From positions 124,001 to 188,000 of the forward strand of contig NZ_JAUXZE010000073.1 of NCBI RefSeq assembly GCF_030694085.1: a stretch of DNA of 64,000 nucleotides. Direction: 5' to 3'. Under the pieces are notes generated by a model. That model searched no databases and had not been told where the DNA came from. It saw nothing but the letters and a program-made list of their open reading frames with translations. This DNA is from Tabrizicola sp. (lineage in GTDB: Bacteria > Pseudomonadota > Alphaproteobacteria > Rhodobacterales > Rhodobacteraceae). Shown piece by piece: positions 1 through 8,436 of the stretch (positions are counted from its first letter, which is position 1; each line of letters starts with the position of its first letter). A program made the translations under genes and the position numbers.

Positions 1-340
1 CGGTGGTGGTGATCCCCGAAACAGCCTCGAAATAGGCGTTGTTCAGGCTAAGGCCCGGCGCCCCAATCCAGAAGGGCAGTGCGCCGAAAAAGGGGACCAG
101 CGCCCAGATACCGGCCGTCAGCAGATAGGCCTGCCGGGTGTCCAACCCATGTCCCAGCGCATTGCCCGTGGACAAGGTCAGCGCCGCGCCCACGACGCCG
201 GTCAGGGCGGCGCTGGCCAGAAAGTCGTAGCCATTCGCCAGCCCCGCGCGCCAATCGATGATTGCGGGGGCCAGCATCAGGATCGCAAGCACGATCAGGA
301 TGCGGCCGATGACGTAGGCGACAGGGCGGAAGTCAACCAT
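1..340 (-). CDS. TrkH-family potassium uptake protein, N-terminal part (cut by window edge)
   Basis: The reverse strand translates from an ATG at 340 into 113 residues that run off the window start. It begins MVDFRPVAYVIGRILIVLA and has at least two hydrophobic segments. Near the edge it reads PFWIGAPGLSLNNAYFEA followed by VSGITTT, which matches the first pore-loop region of TrkH/KtrB-type K+ channel subunits (family consensus FEAxSGxTTTG). In the family the protein is the membrane pore of a K+ uptake system gated by a cytosolic TrkA/KtrA partner; no such partner is in view. folE2 lies upstream on the same strand 41 bp away, so the two may be cotranscribed. The family assignment is good; which Trk/Ktr subtype cannot be decided from this fragment. 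Confidence 0.8.
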   Translation of the reverse strand, partial: MVDFRPVAYVIGRILIVLAILMLAPAIIDWRAGLANGYDFLASAALTGVVGAALTLSTGNALGHGLDTRQAYLLTAGIWALVPFFGALPFWIGAPGLSLNNAYFEAVSGITTT

Positions 341-381
341 GGTCGGGCATGGCTACGCGGCCCCGCGCCTTAGGTCAATCG

Positions 382-1467
382 TCAGCGCGCGTGGATCAGT
401 GTCCGAAACAGATGCGGGTCCAGGCTTGCCGCGGCAAAGGTCTCGCCCTCGGTCAGAAGGCTGATGGCGTCGTGGCTGTGCAAAGACTCCTGGTGGCTGG
501 CGACAACCCGGAAATCGCCGATCCGCCCGTCACGCCGCAGCGCCTCGCAGAACAGACGCGCTGCGTCCTCGACGAAGATCGGATTTGCCGCGTTCAGTTC
601 CGCGAAGGCCTGCTCGTCCTCGCGCTTGACCATGACCTGCGTCTCGGTCACGACCGCGCCGCGCGCAAGCTCCACCAGGTCTTCCAGCGCCATCTCGCCG
701 GTCAGCACCACCGACAGCCGCGCCACCGACCGCTGCGAATGTGGCGTGGCAAGTTGGCCGCGCACCATGCGGGCATGCTCCGACAGCTCCAGACTGCACG
801 GGCAGGTCGAGGAATACACATAGTCCAGATGCACGATCCGCTTGCGGACCCCTGCCTGCTCTACCAATTCCAGCGCGATGTCGTAGTACTGCCAGCCGGT
901 CAGGTCCGACCGCAACGACACCATCTGCATCGGGAACGACAGCCGCATCTGGATGCGCGCATCGAAGGACCCAAGGTCGGCCTTGTAATCATCCAGCGCA
1001 GCCTCGATCACGCCAAAGGAAAACTCCTTCTCGGCATGGACATAGAACGACCGCATGATGCGGCTCATGTTGATGCCCTTCTTCTCGGCCTCCAGGCTGA
1101 CTGTCCCCGTGACCGAGGTTTCCAGCACCACCGGCGCCCCGTCGCGGGTCGCAAAGCGGACCGGCAGGCGGAAATTGGAAATCCCGACATGCTGGATGCG
1201 CGACTTGGCACCCCGGATCAGGCTGGACGGACCGTTCTGAAGGTCCGGCATCGACGCCTTGTAGCCCGCATCGGGGCGAAACGCCTCGGGATAGATCCGG
1301 CCCAGTGCCGGATAGCCCTGGCCGGGCAAAAGCCAGCCCACAGCGGAATCCAGCTTGGCGATGTCCTCGTCCGAGGATTTCCCCGCCCACTGGCGCAGCA
1401 CGGCCAGCGCCGCTTCGGCCTCTTCGCGCGAAGGAAGACGGTCAAGCTCGGGAGTATGGATGTTCAT
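382..1467 (-). CDS. folE2: GTP cyclohydrolase FolE2 (type IB)
   Basis: This 361-residue protein should convert GTP to 7,8-dihydroneopterin triphosphate, the first step of folate (and queuosine precursor) synthesis. Recognisable FolE2 features are HVGISNFRLPV near residue 95, GINMSRIMRSF near 135, the STCPCS cysteine motif near 225 followed by TPHSQRS, and a C-terminal SHQESLHSHDA. FolE2 is the metal-promiscuous alternative to zinc-dependent FolE and is often used under zinc limitation. I chose the ATG at 1467 (MNIHTPELDR) because an AAAGGAC ribosome site sits 8 bases before it; an in-frame start at 1500 would add 11 unlikely residues. The gene stands alone, with trkH downstream. I did not see a clear Zur box in the 240 bp upstream. 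Confidence 0.92.
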   Translation of the reverse strand: MNIHTPELDRLPSREEAEAALAVLRQWAGKSSDEDIAKLDSAVGWLLPGQGYPALGRIYPEAFRPDAGYKASMPDLQNGPSSLIRGAKSRIQHVGISNFRLPVRFATRDGAPVVLETSVTGTVSLEAEKKGINMSRIMRSFYVHAEKEFSFGVIEAALDDYKADLGSFDARIQMRLSFPMQMVSLRSDLTGWQYYDIALELVEQAGVRKRIVHLDYVYSSTCPCSLELSEHARMVRGQLATPHSQRSVARLSVVLTGEMALEDLVELARGAVVTETQVMVKREDEQAFAELNAANPIFVEDAARLFCEALRRDGRIGDFRVVASHQESLHSHDAISLLTEGETFAAASLDPHLFRTLIHAR

Positions 1468-1710
1468 CTGGGCAGGTCCTTTCGGTTCGGGCGTGCCCAC
1501 GGGCCGACGCCTTCAATTTCCGGATAGTTTACGTGCAGACCCCGCCGCCGGATCACCCTGGTCCGAGGCAGATGTCCATCAGATAGGGATTCCCTGACGG
1601 GACGCAAGACAAATCCCGACGCGGTCACGCCCTTTGTGACCGCCGCCCTTTGTGACCACCACCACGCAATCCGCAGACTGCGGCCCCAGGCCCCAGGCCT
1701 GGGCGCCACC

Positions 1711-2892
1711 TCAGGCGGCAGCCAGCGCCTGCGCAAGGTCGGCGATCAGGTCGCCCGCATCCTCCAGCCCCAACGACAGCCGGATCAGGCCGGGAGTGAT
1801 CCCCAGCGCATCCTTCTGATCCTGCGGCAGGCGCTGGTGCGTCGTCGTCGCAGGGTGCGTCGCAATCGACTTGGCGTCGCCCAGGTTGTTGGAAATCTTG
1901 GCGATCTCCAGCGCGTTCATGAACCGGAAGGCCGCCTCTTTCCCGCCTGCCACCTCGAAGGTGACCAGCGTCCCCCCCGACCCCATCTGCGCCATGGCCA
2001 GACCGTGCTGCGGGTGGCTTTCCAGGCCCGGATAGATCACCTTCGTGACCTTCGAGTGCGCCGTCAAAGCCTTGGCCACCGTCAACGCCGTATCCGCCAT
2101 CGCCCGGCAGCGCAGGTCCAGCGTCGCCATGCCGTTCAGGTGCATCCAGGCCGTGAACGGGCTCATCGATCCGCCGGTATGCTTCATGTAGGGTTCCAGG
2201 GTCTTGCGCACGAACTCCTTCGTGCTGCAGACCACGCCGCCCAAGGCACGGCCCTGACCGTCGATGTGCTTGGTCGTGGAATAGACCACGACGTCGGCCC
2301 CCTGCTCCACGGCACGAGAGAAGATCGGCGTCGCAAAGACGTTGTCGCAGATCACCAGCGCGCCCGCCGCGTGGGCGATATCCGACACCCCCCGGATGTC
2401 CACCAGCTCCAGCGTCGGGTTCGACATCGACTCGAAGAACACGGCCTTCGTTCCGGGGGTCACCGCCTTGCGCCACTGGTCCAGATCCGCGCCGTCCACG
2501 AAAGTCACCCTCACGCCAAAGCGCTGCAAGACCTCTTCCAGCACATACAGGCAGGACCCGAACAAGGCGCGCGCCGAGACCACATGGTCCCCCGCCCGCA
2601 GGCAGGACATCAGCGCGCCCGAGACCGCCGCCATGCCGCTGGCTGTGGCAAAGGCATCCTCTGTCCCCTCCAAGGCGGCGATCCGCTCTTCGAACATCCG
2701 GGTCGTGGGGTTGCCGTAGCGGGCGTAGATGAACTCGTCCTCGCCCGCCTTGAGGAAGCGGGCCTCGGCGGCCTCGGCGGTCGGGTAGACGAAGCCTTGG
2801 GTCAGGAAGATCGCCTCGGCCATCTCGCCATACTGGCTGCGGCGCGTTCCTTCGTGCACCAGGCTTGTGCGGGTCTTCCAGTCCTTCGTCAT
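1711..2892 (-). CDS. metZ: O-succinylhomoserine sulfhydrylase MetZ
   Basis: A 393-residue PLP enzyme of the Cys/Met metabolism fold. It should form homocysteine directly from O-succinylhomoserine (or the acetyl ester) and sulfide. The PLP lysine is in YSTTKHIDGQGRALGG near residue 205. Other family marks are ARYGNPTTRMFEERIAALEG near 60-80, FATASGMAAVSGAL, and the C-terminal LIRLSLGLEDAGDLIADL. The ATG at 2892 (MTKDWKTRTSLVHEGT) is chosen because the family starts here and the sequence further upstream is a riboswitch and terminator. Expression is evidently controlled by SAM through the SAM-II element at about 2968-3027. MetZ is favoured over MetB/MetC by overall sequence character and by the typical SAM-II/metZ pairing in alphaproteobacteria. 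Confidence 0.9.
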   Translation of the reverse strand: MTKDWKTRTSLVHEGTRRSQYGEMAEAIFLTQGFVYPTAEAAEARFLKAGEDEFIYARYGNPTTRMFEERIAALEGTEDAFATASGMAAVSGALMSCLRAGDHVVSARALFGSCLYVLEEVLQRFGVRVTFVDGADLDQWRKAVTPGTKAVFFESMSNPTLELVDIRGVSDIAHAAGALVICDNVFATPIFSRAVEQGADVVVYSTTKHIDGQGRALGGVVCSTKEFVRKTLEPYMKHTGGSMSPFTAWMHLNGMATLDLRCRAMADTALTVAKALTAHSKVTKVIYPGLESHPQHGLAMAQMGSGGTLVTFEVAGGKEAAFRFMNALEIAKISNNLGDAKSIATHPATTTHQRLPQDQKDALGITPGLIRLSLGLEDAGDLIADLAQALAAA

Positions 2893-2927
2893 CGCCCCAT
2901 CTTCCCCAGTATGGCCCCTCGGCCAAC

Positions 2928-2960
2928 AAAAAGCCCCGGACAACCGAAAGGTGCCGGGGC
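2928..2960 (-). terminator. Intrinsic terminator in the metZ leader
   Basis: Read on the minus strand, GCCCCGG and CCGGGGC form a 7-bp GC stem around a 14-base loop, followed at once by five T residues. It lies between the SAM-II aptamer and the metZ start codon, about 35 bases before the ATG. Its position suggests transcriptional attenuation of metZ. SAM-II elements are often described as blocking translation, so a terminator in series is notable. Confidence 0.75.
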
Positions 2961-2967
2961 CATGCCC

Positions 2968-3027
2968 TTCACCTCTTTAGCGGCTTGTTTAACGTGGCCC
3001 GCAATCCGGAGGACAAATCGCCACGGC
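2968..3027 (-). promoter_or_regulatory. SAM-II riboswitch aptamer (metZ leader)
   Basis: On the minus strand a CGTGGC/GCCACG stem encloses GATTTG and a CCGGATTGC segment. It is followed by GTTAAACAAGCC and the hallmark GCTAAAGAGGTGAAG tail that folds back as a pseudoknot. These blocks, in this order, match the SAM-II (metA) class known from alphaproteobacteria. The next gene is metZ, the expected target: high S-adenosylmethionine should switch the gene off. The aptamer starts almost at the predicted transcription start, as is usual for this compact class. Confidence 0.85.
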
Positions 3028-3030
3028 GCC

Positions 3031-3059
3031 TGAATACGCCTGCAAGGGGGTGTGGTCAA
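3031..3059 (-). promoter_or_regulatory. Sigma-70 type promoter for metZ
   Basis: On the minus strand TTGACC (3059-3054) and TATTCA (3036-3031) are separated by exactly 17 bases. Transcription would start near 3024, right at the 5' edge of the riboswitch stem. The geometry supports both calls. Confidence 0.65.
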
Positions 3060-3164
3060 CCCGCCACAACATCTGGTGCGTCATGCGTCTGTCACCGCCG
3101 CGTCACCGCCGCGTTTCCGGGGCGGGCGAGAGATTGGACAACAAGCCCTGGTGGTGCCATCGCC

Positions 3165-4094
3165 ATGACCCACGATCCCCAGCCCATCCGCGCCGATGCC
3201 GAACCCGGTGGGCTGCGCCTGGACCAGGACCGCCTGGCGCGCAAGCTGGACGCCCTGCCCCCCGAAGCCCCCGTCGTCGTCATGATCCACGGCTGGCGGT
3301 ATGCCCCCGGCTTCGCCCGCGACTGCCCGCATGGCTCGATCCTCTCGCTCGACCCCGCGCCTGGGGACCGCCGCGCCGTCAGCTGGCCCCGGCACCTGGG
3401 CCTCGACGGCACCCAGGGTCTGGGCATCGCGCTTGGCTGGAATGCCCGCTGCAATCCCTGGCGCGCCCAACATCGGGCCTTGCAGACCGGCGCCGCACTG
3501 GCCGAAATCGCGCGCTGCGTGCATGACCGGACCGGGCGCGGCGTGCAGGTGATCGCGCACTCGATGGGCGCCCGCGTCGCACTCGCCGCGCTGCCCTTGG
3601 TCAAGCCCGGCCAGATCACCCGCCTGATCCTCCTGGCCGCCGCCGAAACCCGAGGCCGCGCGCTGAAGGCGCTGCAGACCCCCGCCGGACGCGCCGCCCA
3701 GGTGATCAATGTCACCACGCGCGAGAATGACCTCTTCGACGCCTTCTTCGAATGGGGCATCCATCTGGGGTTTCGCACCTCGATCGGCCAGGGGCTCGGC
3801 GTTGCAGGACGGGGCCAGACCAGGGCGAACTGGCGCGATCTCTGGATCGACCAGCCGGCCACGCTGAAGGTGCTTGCCGCTCTGGGCCATCCTCTCTGTG
3901 ATCCGCCGCGCCGGATCTGCCACTGGTCGCCCTACCTGCGGCCCGGGACCATCGCTCTTTATCGTGCCCTGATCGACGGTCGTGTCTGCCTTGGCGAGCT
4001 GCCTGTGGCCCGTCCCGGACGGCGCTGGTCGCGCCTGGTCCTGGGCGCAGGCGGCTTTGGCCTGGAGGCCGGAAAGCCCCTTGGCCGGACTTGA
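3165..4094 (+). CDS. Alpha/beta hydrolase (esterase/lipase-like)
   Basis: A 309-residue soluble protein with an alpha/beta-hydrolase core. VVVMIHGWRYAPGF near residue 38 supplies the HGW oxyanion-hole motif. VIAHSMGARVALAAL near 130 is the nucleophile elbow, with Ser in AHSMG, a common variant of GHSMG. LILLAAAETRGRAL and the NVTTRENDLFD stretch would place the acid residue. The substrate is not evident. The start at 3165 follows the upstream leader and removes a GC-rich extension without family character. It is divergent from metZ, and the exported TPR gene follows 58 bp downstream in the same direction, so the two may be cotranscribed. No signal peptide is visible, so it is probably cytoplasmic. 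Confidence 0.75.
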   Translation: MTHDPQPIRADAEPGGLRLDQDRLARKLDALPPEAPVVVMIHGWRYAPGFARDCPHGSILSLDPAPGDRRAVSWPRHLGLDGTQGLGIALGWNARCNPWRAQHRALQTGAALAEIARCVHDRTGRGVQVIAHSMGARVALAALPLVKPGQITRLILLAAAETRGRALKALQTPAGRAAQVINVTTRENDLFDAFFEWGIHLGFRTSIGQGLGVAGRGQTRANWRDLWIDQPATLKVLAALGHPLCDPPRRICHWSPYLRPGTIALYRALIDGRVCLGELPVARPGRRWSRLVLGAGGFGLEAGKPLGRT

Positions 4095-4152
4095 TTTCTG
4101 CCGCCGGGTAAAGGACGCTGCCCCCGAAGTCGCCCCTGACCGCAAGGCCCCC

Positions 4153-5271
4153 ATGCGCCGCCTGATCTTCGTCCTTGCCACCCTCGCCCCCGTCGCCCCC
4201 GCCTGGGCGCAGTCCTGCACCGACCGCGTGGCCGCCCCCGAGACCCAGGTCAGCCTCTGCGACCAGGCCTTCCAGGCTGCCGCCACGCCCGAGGACGCCT
4301 CCCTCGCTCTCGCCTACAAGGGCGAGGCGCAGCGCATGCTCGGCCAGTACGATGCGGCCGCCGCAACCTTGCAGCAGGCGCTTGGCTACACCCCCGCAAA
4401 TGCCTGGGTCTGGGTCGAACTGGGCAATGTCCGCTACGACCAGGGCGACAGTGCCGGGGCGCTGGCGCATTACTCCGCCGCCCTTGCGACCGAAGACTAC
4501 ATCTCGGCCTGGGCCAATCGGGCCGAGACCTGGTGGCAGTTCCGGGAAGGCCAGCGCTGTTCGGATGACGCCGACAACGCGCTGCGGCTTGATCCGCACT
4601 ACGCCTATGCCAACGAGATCAAGGGCCGCTGCCTGATCGATCTTGGCCGCGCGGACGAGGCGCTGTCCTATTTCGACACCGCCATCTCGCTCGCCCCCGG
4701 CTACCAGAACGCCTACCGCAACAAGCTGGCCGCGCTTGCCGCCCTGGGACGCCACCAAGAGGTCGTCGCCGTCGCGGATGAGGCGCTGCGCCCCGGCACC
4801 GTCCCGGACCCGAATCCCGTGATCGAAGCGGACATCCTTGCGCGCCGTCTGCTGGCCCTTGGCGAATATGCGCCCCCCGCCACAGTGGCGACCGAAGTCG
4901 CCGCCCTTTTGCAGCGCTTCCCGCAGAACTTGGCCGCGCTCAACGTCCAGGGTGCCGCCCTTCTGGCCGACGGCAAGGTGGCAGAGGCGGACCAGGTCAC
5001 CCAGGTCCTGCGCCAGAACCCCGACGGCGCCCGGATGGAGGCGGTCTACCACGACACCCTTGCCCGTATCGACGCAAGCCTGGGCCGGATGGAGGACGCC
5101 TTCGCCAATTACGAGGCCGCGATGTCCCTCGACGCGGCCCTGTCCAGGACCTACGCCCGCAAGCTGTCGGAACTGGGCTTTTTGCCGCTGTCGAACGCGC
5201 CCGCAGGCGTTCTGACCGCGCTGCGCCGCTGCATCGACGTCAAGAAGGCCGCCTGCGTGATGGCGAAATGA
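4153..5271 (+). CDS. Exported tetratricopeptide-repeat protein
   Basis: A 372-residue protein with a clear Sec signal peptide (MRRLIFVLATLAPVAPAWA, cleavage likely before QSCTD). It is followed by consecutive TPR units: LALAYKGEAQRMLGQYDAAA, AWVWVELGNVRYDQGDSAGA, ANEIKGRCLIDLGRADEALS and later copies to about residue 340. TPR proteins act as protein-protein scaffolds, and this one would work in the periplasm. Cysteines near the mature N-terminus and C-terminus (CIDVKKAAC) could form disulfides. The start at 4153 is the ATG that yields the signal peptide. No specific partner is suggested by the neighbours. Function unknown. Confidence 0.8.
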   Translation: MRRLIFVLATLAPVAPAWAQSCTDRVAAPETQVSLCDQAFQAAATPEDASLALAYKGEAQRMLGQYDAAAATLQQALGYTPANAWVWVELGNVRYDQGDSAGALAHYSAALATEDYISAWANRAETWWQFREGQRCSDDADNALRLDPHYAYANEIKGRCLIDLGRADEALSYFDTAISLAPGYQNAYRNKLAALAALGRHQEVVAVADEALRPGTVPDPNPVIEADILARRLLALGEYAPPATVATEVAALLQRFPQNLAALNVQGAALLADGKVAEADQVTQVLRQNPDGARMEAVYHDTLARIDASLGRMEDAFANYEAAMSLDAALSRTYARKLSELGFLPLSNAPAGVLTALRRCIDVKKAACVMAK

Positions 5272-5272
5272 C

Positions 5273-5297
5273 AAAGGGCGCCGTTGGGGCGCCCTTT
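5273..5297. terminator. Bidirectional intrinsic terminator between convergent genes
   Basis: AAAGGGCGCC and GGCGCCCTTT form a perfect 10-bp stem around a five-base loop (GTTGG), immediately after the stop of the TPR gene and 20 bases from the end of the opposing membrane gene. The A-run on one side and T-run on the other suit termination in both directions. Confidence 0.8.
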
Positions 5298-5316
5298 CGA
5301 TCCATGTCGGGGTGGG

Positions 5317-5949
5317 TCAGGCCTCGTGGCCGGCGTCCAGGTTGATCACGGTCAGCACCATGGCCCGCAGAACCATGTGGCCGATGACCGGCAACACCGC
5401 CCAGAACAGCAGCCACTGCGACGGCTCGACGAGGCGGATCATGGTTTCGTTCAGCATCAGGAAGGTAAAGTTGTAGACCACCATCATCTTGGTCAGGTTC
5501 GGCAGGTGCGCCCGCATTTCCTCATGCGGCCAGAAGCTTGCAGCGGTCGCAGTGCGGCCGTTCAGCACGTCCTGCAGGAAGACCCCCGCGATCACCACAT
5601 AGAACAGGCTCTGCATCCGCTGGCACCACAGCGGATCGTCCGCCAGCGCCAGAACGGCCAGCGGCAGCCCGGCGAAAAGCAGCGCGAAGACGACCGCCTG
5701 GGTCGGCGAATAGCGGGTCAGCATCCGCTTCACCATTCCCTCGAAGCCCATGCCGATCTTGACCGCCAGCGCCGCCAGGAAGGCCGTGGCGAAGGCCTGG
5801 CCGTTATGATCCGGCCCCAGCAGGACCGACAGCACCGGATAACCGATCAAGAGCACCGCGCCCGGCAGGTACAGCGACCGCGACAAGGGCGGCAGGTCCT
5901 GGAACAGGCTAAGGAAGAGACGGAGCAGATCAAGTGGCGAGCGATACAT
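5317..5949 (-). CDS. Uncharacterised polytopic membrane protein
   Basis: A 210-residue protein starting MYRSPLDLLRLFLSLF. The ATG at 5949 is preceded by a GAAGGG ribosome site. It carries about five hydrophobic spans: LYLPGAVLLIGYPVLSVLL, FATAFLAALAVKIGM, AVVFALLFAGLPLAVLALA, SLFYVVIAGVFLQ and LLFWAVLPVIGHMVLRAMVL. I do not recognise a family; the motif HEEMRAHLPNLTKMMVVYN in the second half is distinctive. It lies 95 bp downstream of septation protein A on the same strand and may belong to that operon's tail, although the gap leaves room for a separate promoter. Confidence 0.7.
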   Translation of the reverse strand: MYRSPLDLLRLFLSLFQDLPPLSRSLYLPGAVLLIGYPVLSVLLGPDHNGQAFATAFLAALAVKIGMGFEGMVKRMLTRYSPTQAVVFALLFAGLPLAVLALADDPLWCQRMQSLFYVVIAGVFLQDVLNGRTATAASFWPHEEMRAHLPNLTKMMVVYNFTFLMLNETMIRLVEPSQWLLFWAVLPVIGHMVLRAMVLTVINLDAGHEA

Positions 5950-6044
5950 GGCAGGACCCTTCTGACGTGTCCTGAAGCTAGCCACGCATCAAGGCAGACC
6001 TGCGGCAGAAGACGGTCCCTGAGGGGGCATTTGCCCCCACTCCG

Positions 6045-6653
6045 TCACTCTTTCTCGGCCTCCGGGTCGATGAGGTAGCGCTGCAGCGCCATGAAGTTTC
6101 CCATCAGAAACAGAAACAATGCCGCGGGCATCGCGAAAGTCTCCAGCTTGACCCAAAGTTCGGTCGACTGGGTTCGCCAGATGATCTCGTTGGCCACGGC
6201 AAGGGCCGCGAACATACCCGTCAGGCGCCGAGTCAGGATCATCCAACCCTCTGGTTTCATTGGCAAAGCCTCGGCCATTACCCATTGCAGCAGACTTGTC
6301 CCGCGCATCAGGCCGATCCCCAGGATCACCGCAAAAGTCCCGTAGACGATGGTCGTCTTCATCTTGAAGAAGCGTTCATCGTTGAACCAGGCGGTCAGCC
6401 CGCCGAAAAAGATCACCATCACAGCCACGAAAATCTGCATCCGGCTGATCGTTCCCGTCAACAACCACAGCGTAAGCGTCGAGGCCAGCAAAAGCGGCAC
6501 CAGGATCAGGGCCGCCACAATGAAGCCAGAATACTCGGTGCCCGCGAAGCTGTAGCTGTCGTCCTTGATCCGCATGTAGACCAGGAAGAACAGAATCGTC
6601 GGCCCCAGCTCCAGCGCCTGCTTCAGTATCGGGTTGATCTTCCGCTCGGCCAT
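6045..6653 (-). CDS. yciB: Septation protein A family (YciB/IspZ inner-membrane protein)
   Basis: A 202-residue integral membrane protein with the family's signature N-terminus, INPILKQALELGPTILFFL, then GGLTAWFNDERFFKMK, then KPEGWMILTRRLTGMF, and NEIIWRTQSTELWVKLETF. YciB/IspZ proteins sit in the inner membrane and are linked to cell division, envelope integrity and osmotic behaviour. The start codon overlaps the stop of the upstream transporter gene by one base (TAATG), which favours translational coupling. It is the last gene of an overlapping operon led by ftsY, an arrangement consistent with an envelope-biogenesis role. Assignment is firm; biochemical function in the family remains poorly defined. 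Confidence 0.9.
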   Translation of the reverse strand: MAERKINPILKQALELGPTILFFLVYMRIKDDSYSFAGTEYSGFIVAALILVPLLLASTLTLWLLTGTISRMQIFVAVMVIFFGGLTAWFNDERFFKMKTTIVYGTFAVILGIGLMRGTSLLQWVMAEALPMKPEGWMILTRRLTGMFAALAVANEIIWRTQSTELWVKLETFAMPAALFLFLMGNFMALQRYLIDPEAEKE

Positions 6654-7552
6654 TATCCCGCCCATTCCATGACTACCGCGCCCACCGCGATCAGGGCCAT
6701 CAGCCCCGCCCGCACCGGCCCCACCTTCTCGCCCAGAACCAGCCAGCCGATCAAGGCGGCAAATACGGTCGAGGTCTCGCGCAGGACCGCCGCCTCGCCG
6801 ACCTTGTCCAGCCGCGTGGCCAGCATGATCGAACCAAAACTGAAATAGGCGACGAAGGCGCCCAATACACCCCGCTTCAACAAGGGCACGATCTCGGCGG
6901 CGGGAAGCTGCCGCCAGCGGCGATGCGTGACGACGGGGATGAAGATCCCGTCCAGCAGGAAGAACCACGCGAGAAAGGTGAACGGGTCCGCCGTCGCCCG
7001 GATGCCATAGGCGTCATAGGTCGTATAGGCCGCGACCATCGCCCCCGTCGCCACGGCAAGCCACAGCGCCGGGACCATCGTCGCGCGGTCCATGGTGACG
7101 TGGCGCAGGTTCCAGGCCGCCAGCCCCAGGATGCCGCCCACCAGCAGCAGCACCCCCGCCCACTGGCCGGGCGCAAAGGTCTCGCCAAAGACGAAGCCCG
7201 CCCCGATCACGGTGAAGAACGGCCCCGTGCCGCGTACCACGGGGTAGACCACGGTAAAGGCGCCCCGGGTATAGGTCATCGCCTGCAAGACCTTGTAGAC
7301 CGCATGGATCACGAAGGCCCCCGCAAAGATCGGCCACATATGAGGTTCCGGCCAGGGCACGACAAAAAGCGCGAACGGCAGCGCGATGACGCCATAGCTG
7401 ACATCAATCGCCGCGCGCGAAAGCCAGGGATCGTGCCGCCCCTTCTGCAACGCCCCGAACAGCGCATGCAGGACGGCGGCCAGCAGCGCCAAGGCCAGCG
7501 CCATGTCATGCCCCGCCGGGGTGCCCTCGATCGACCGCAGGAAGTCGGTCAA
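6653..7552 (-). CDS. EamA/DMT-superfamily transporter
   Basis: A protein of up to 299 residues with about ten hydrophobic helices arranged as two five-helix halves, typical of drug/metabolite transporters. Readable segments include FGALQKGRHDPWLSRAAIDV, YKVLQAMTYTRGAFTVVYPV and VVRGTGPFFTVIGAGFVFGE in the first half, and RETSTVFAALIGWLVLGEKV near the C-terminus. I set the start at a TTG (7552) that overlaps the upstream stop as TTGA, because the MTDFLRSIEGTPAGH leader looks like family sequence. An ATG at 7504 is the alternative. Its substrate is unknown. It sits in a run of overlapping genes from ftsY to yciB, so it is surely cotranscribed. Confidence 0.85.
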   Translation of the reverse strand: MTDFLRSIEGTPAGHDMALALALLAAVLHALFGALQKGRHDPWLSRAAIDVSYGVIALPFALFVVPWPEPHMWPIFAGAFVIHAVYKVLQAMTYTRGAFTVVYPVVRGTGPFFTVIGAGFVFGETFAPGQWAGVLLLVGGILGLAAWNLRHVTMDRATMVPALWLAVATGAMVAAYTTYDAYGIRATADPFTFLAWFFLLDGIFIPVVTHRRWRQLPAAEIVPLLKRGVLGAFVAYFSFGSIMLATRLDKVGEAAVLRETSTVFAALIGWLVLGEKVGPVRAGLMALIAVGAVVMEWAG

Positions 7553-8436
7553 GGGGCCAGTCCCGGCTGCCAGTCCACCGTCATTTCCGCCCCGGCGAAC
7601 AGGCGCGCCAGCGCCTCGGGACCCAGCGGGTCGCCCGACAAAGCCGCCATCGCCACCTGCGCCGCGCCGATCCCCCGGGTCGAGCGGAACTCCAGTGCCA
7701 GCCGCCCACGGCCCTGCGGCAGGGCGGCAAGCGCGTCCTCCAGCCTGTCCTGTCCCTCGCCCTGAAACAGCGACCCCGGCAGGTTGCGCGCGATCTGCCG
7801 CAAGGCCAGCCGCGCCGCGTCGACGGCCGCGCCCCCGTCAGCTCCGTCCACCAGGCTTTCGCCCCAGCTTTCCATCACCGGCCGGAAAAGCCGGCCGTCG
7901 TTGCGCCAGTCCAGCCTTGCCCAGGTCAGCCGCCCCGGCAGCAGCGATCCCGCCGACAGTCCTGCCCCCGCGACATCCGCCTCGACCTCGACCACCGTCC
8001 CGCCGGAAAGACGCAGCCGCCCGCCCCGCACGGCAAGCCCCTCCGGCCCCGCCGTCGCCATGAAGGCAAGGTCGGCCACCTGCAACCGCAGCGTCTCGCG
8101 CAGGATCGGGTCAAGGTCCCGCTGGCCCAGACCGGGTGCCAGCCGGACGCCGCCCGCCTCAAGCGCAAGGTCGATCACGTCCGTCGCCACCGCGCCCCGC
8201 AGCCGCAACCGTTCAGCCGCGATCTCGGGCGCGCCCCTTGCGGTCAGCACCGCCCGGTCGAACACGCACCATCCGCCCTGCGACCCCGCAACCGGCGCGG
8301 CGATCCGATAGCCTGTCAGCGTCTCAAGCCGGTCTGCCAGGTCCGCGCAACCGGCCGGCTCGGCGGCGGCCGCTCCTGCTGCCGCACCCGTCAGCGCAGC
8401 AGCCAGTATCCATCCGCGTCTAAGGCGCATCCGCAT
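7549..8436 (-). CDS. Exported protein of unknown function, paralogue of the upstream gene
   Basis: A 295-residue protein with an N-terminal signal peptide (GWILAAALTGAAAGAAAAEP). It is weakly but recognisably related to the gene immediately upstream. Both have an early GCADL/LCDAA cysteine, then GGWCVFDRAVL matching GDWCVVQGVIL, then AAERLRLRGAV matching HADRLRMRGSA. Both end with a beta-strand-like FAGAEMTVDW/LDGVTVEVGW. The body is rich in amphipathic strands of the kind seen in periplasmic or membrane-associated beta proteins. It overlaps its upstream neighbour by 17 bp and the downstream transporter by 4 bp. The start may be the first ATG (8436) or the second (8430). No known domain recognised. 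Confidence 0.7.
   Translation of the reverse strand: MRMRLRRGWILAAALTGAAAGAAAAEPAGCADLADRLETLTGYRIAAPVAGSQGGWCVFDRAVLTARGAPEIAAERLRLRGAVATDVIDLALEAGGVRLAPGLGQRDLDPILRETLRLQVADLAFMATAGPEGLAVRGGRLRLSGGTVVEVEADVAGAGLSAGSLLPGRLTWARLDWRNDGRLFRPVMESWGESLVDGADGGAAVDAARLALRQIARNLPGSLFQGEGQDRLEDALAALPQGRGRLALEFRSTRGIGAAQVAMAALSGDPLGPEALARLFAGAEMTVDWQPGLAP

Noticed and set aside
1692..1703. CCCAGGCCTGGG palindrome just after metZ
   Set aside because: No loop, no T-run and only 12 bp, so neither a terminator nor a convincing operator.
1625..2929. 434-codon minus-strand frame overlapping metZ in another phase
   Set aside because: Glycine/arginine-rich out-of-frame translation of metZ; it would also delete the riboswitch logic.
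3165..4286. Minus-strand frames of 256-401 codons opposite the hydrolase and TPR genes
   Set aside because: Plus-strand products carry catalytic motifs, a signal peptide and TPRs, whereas the minus-strand translations show only compositional bias.
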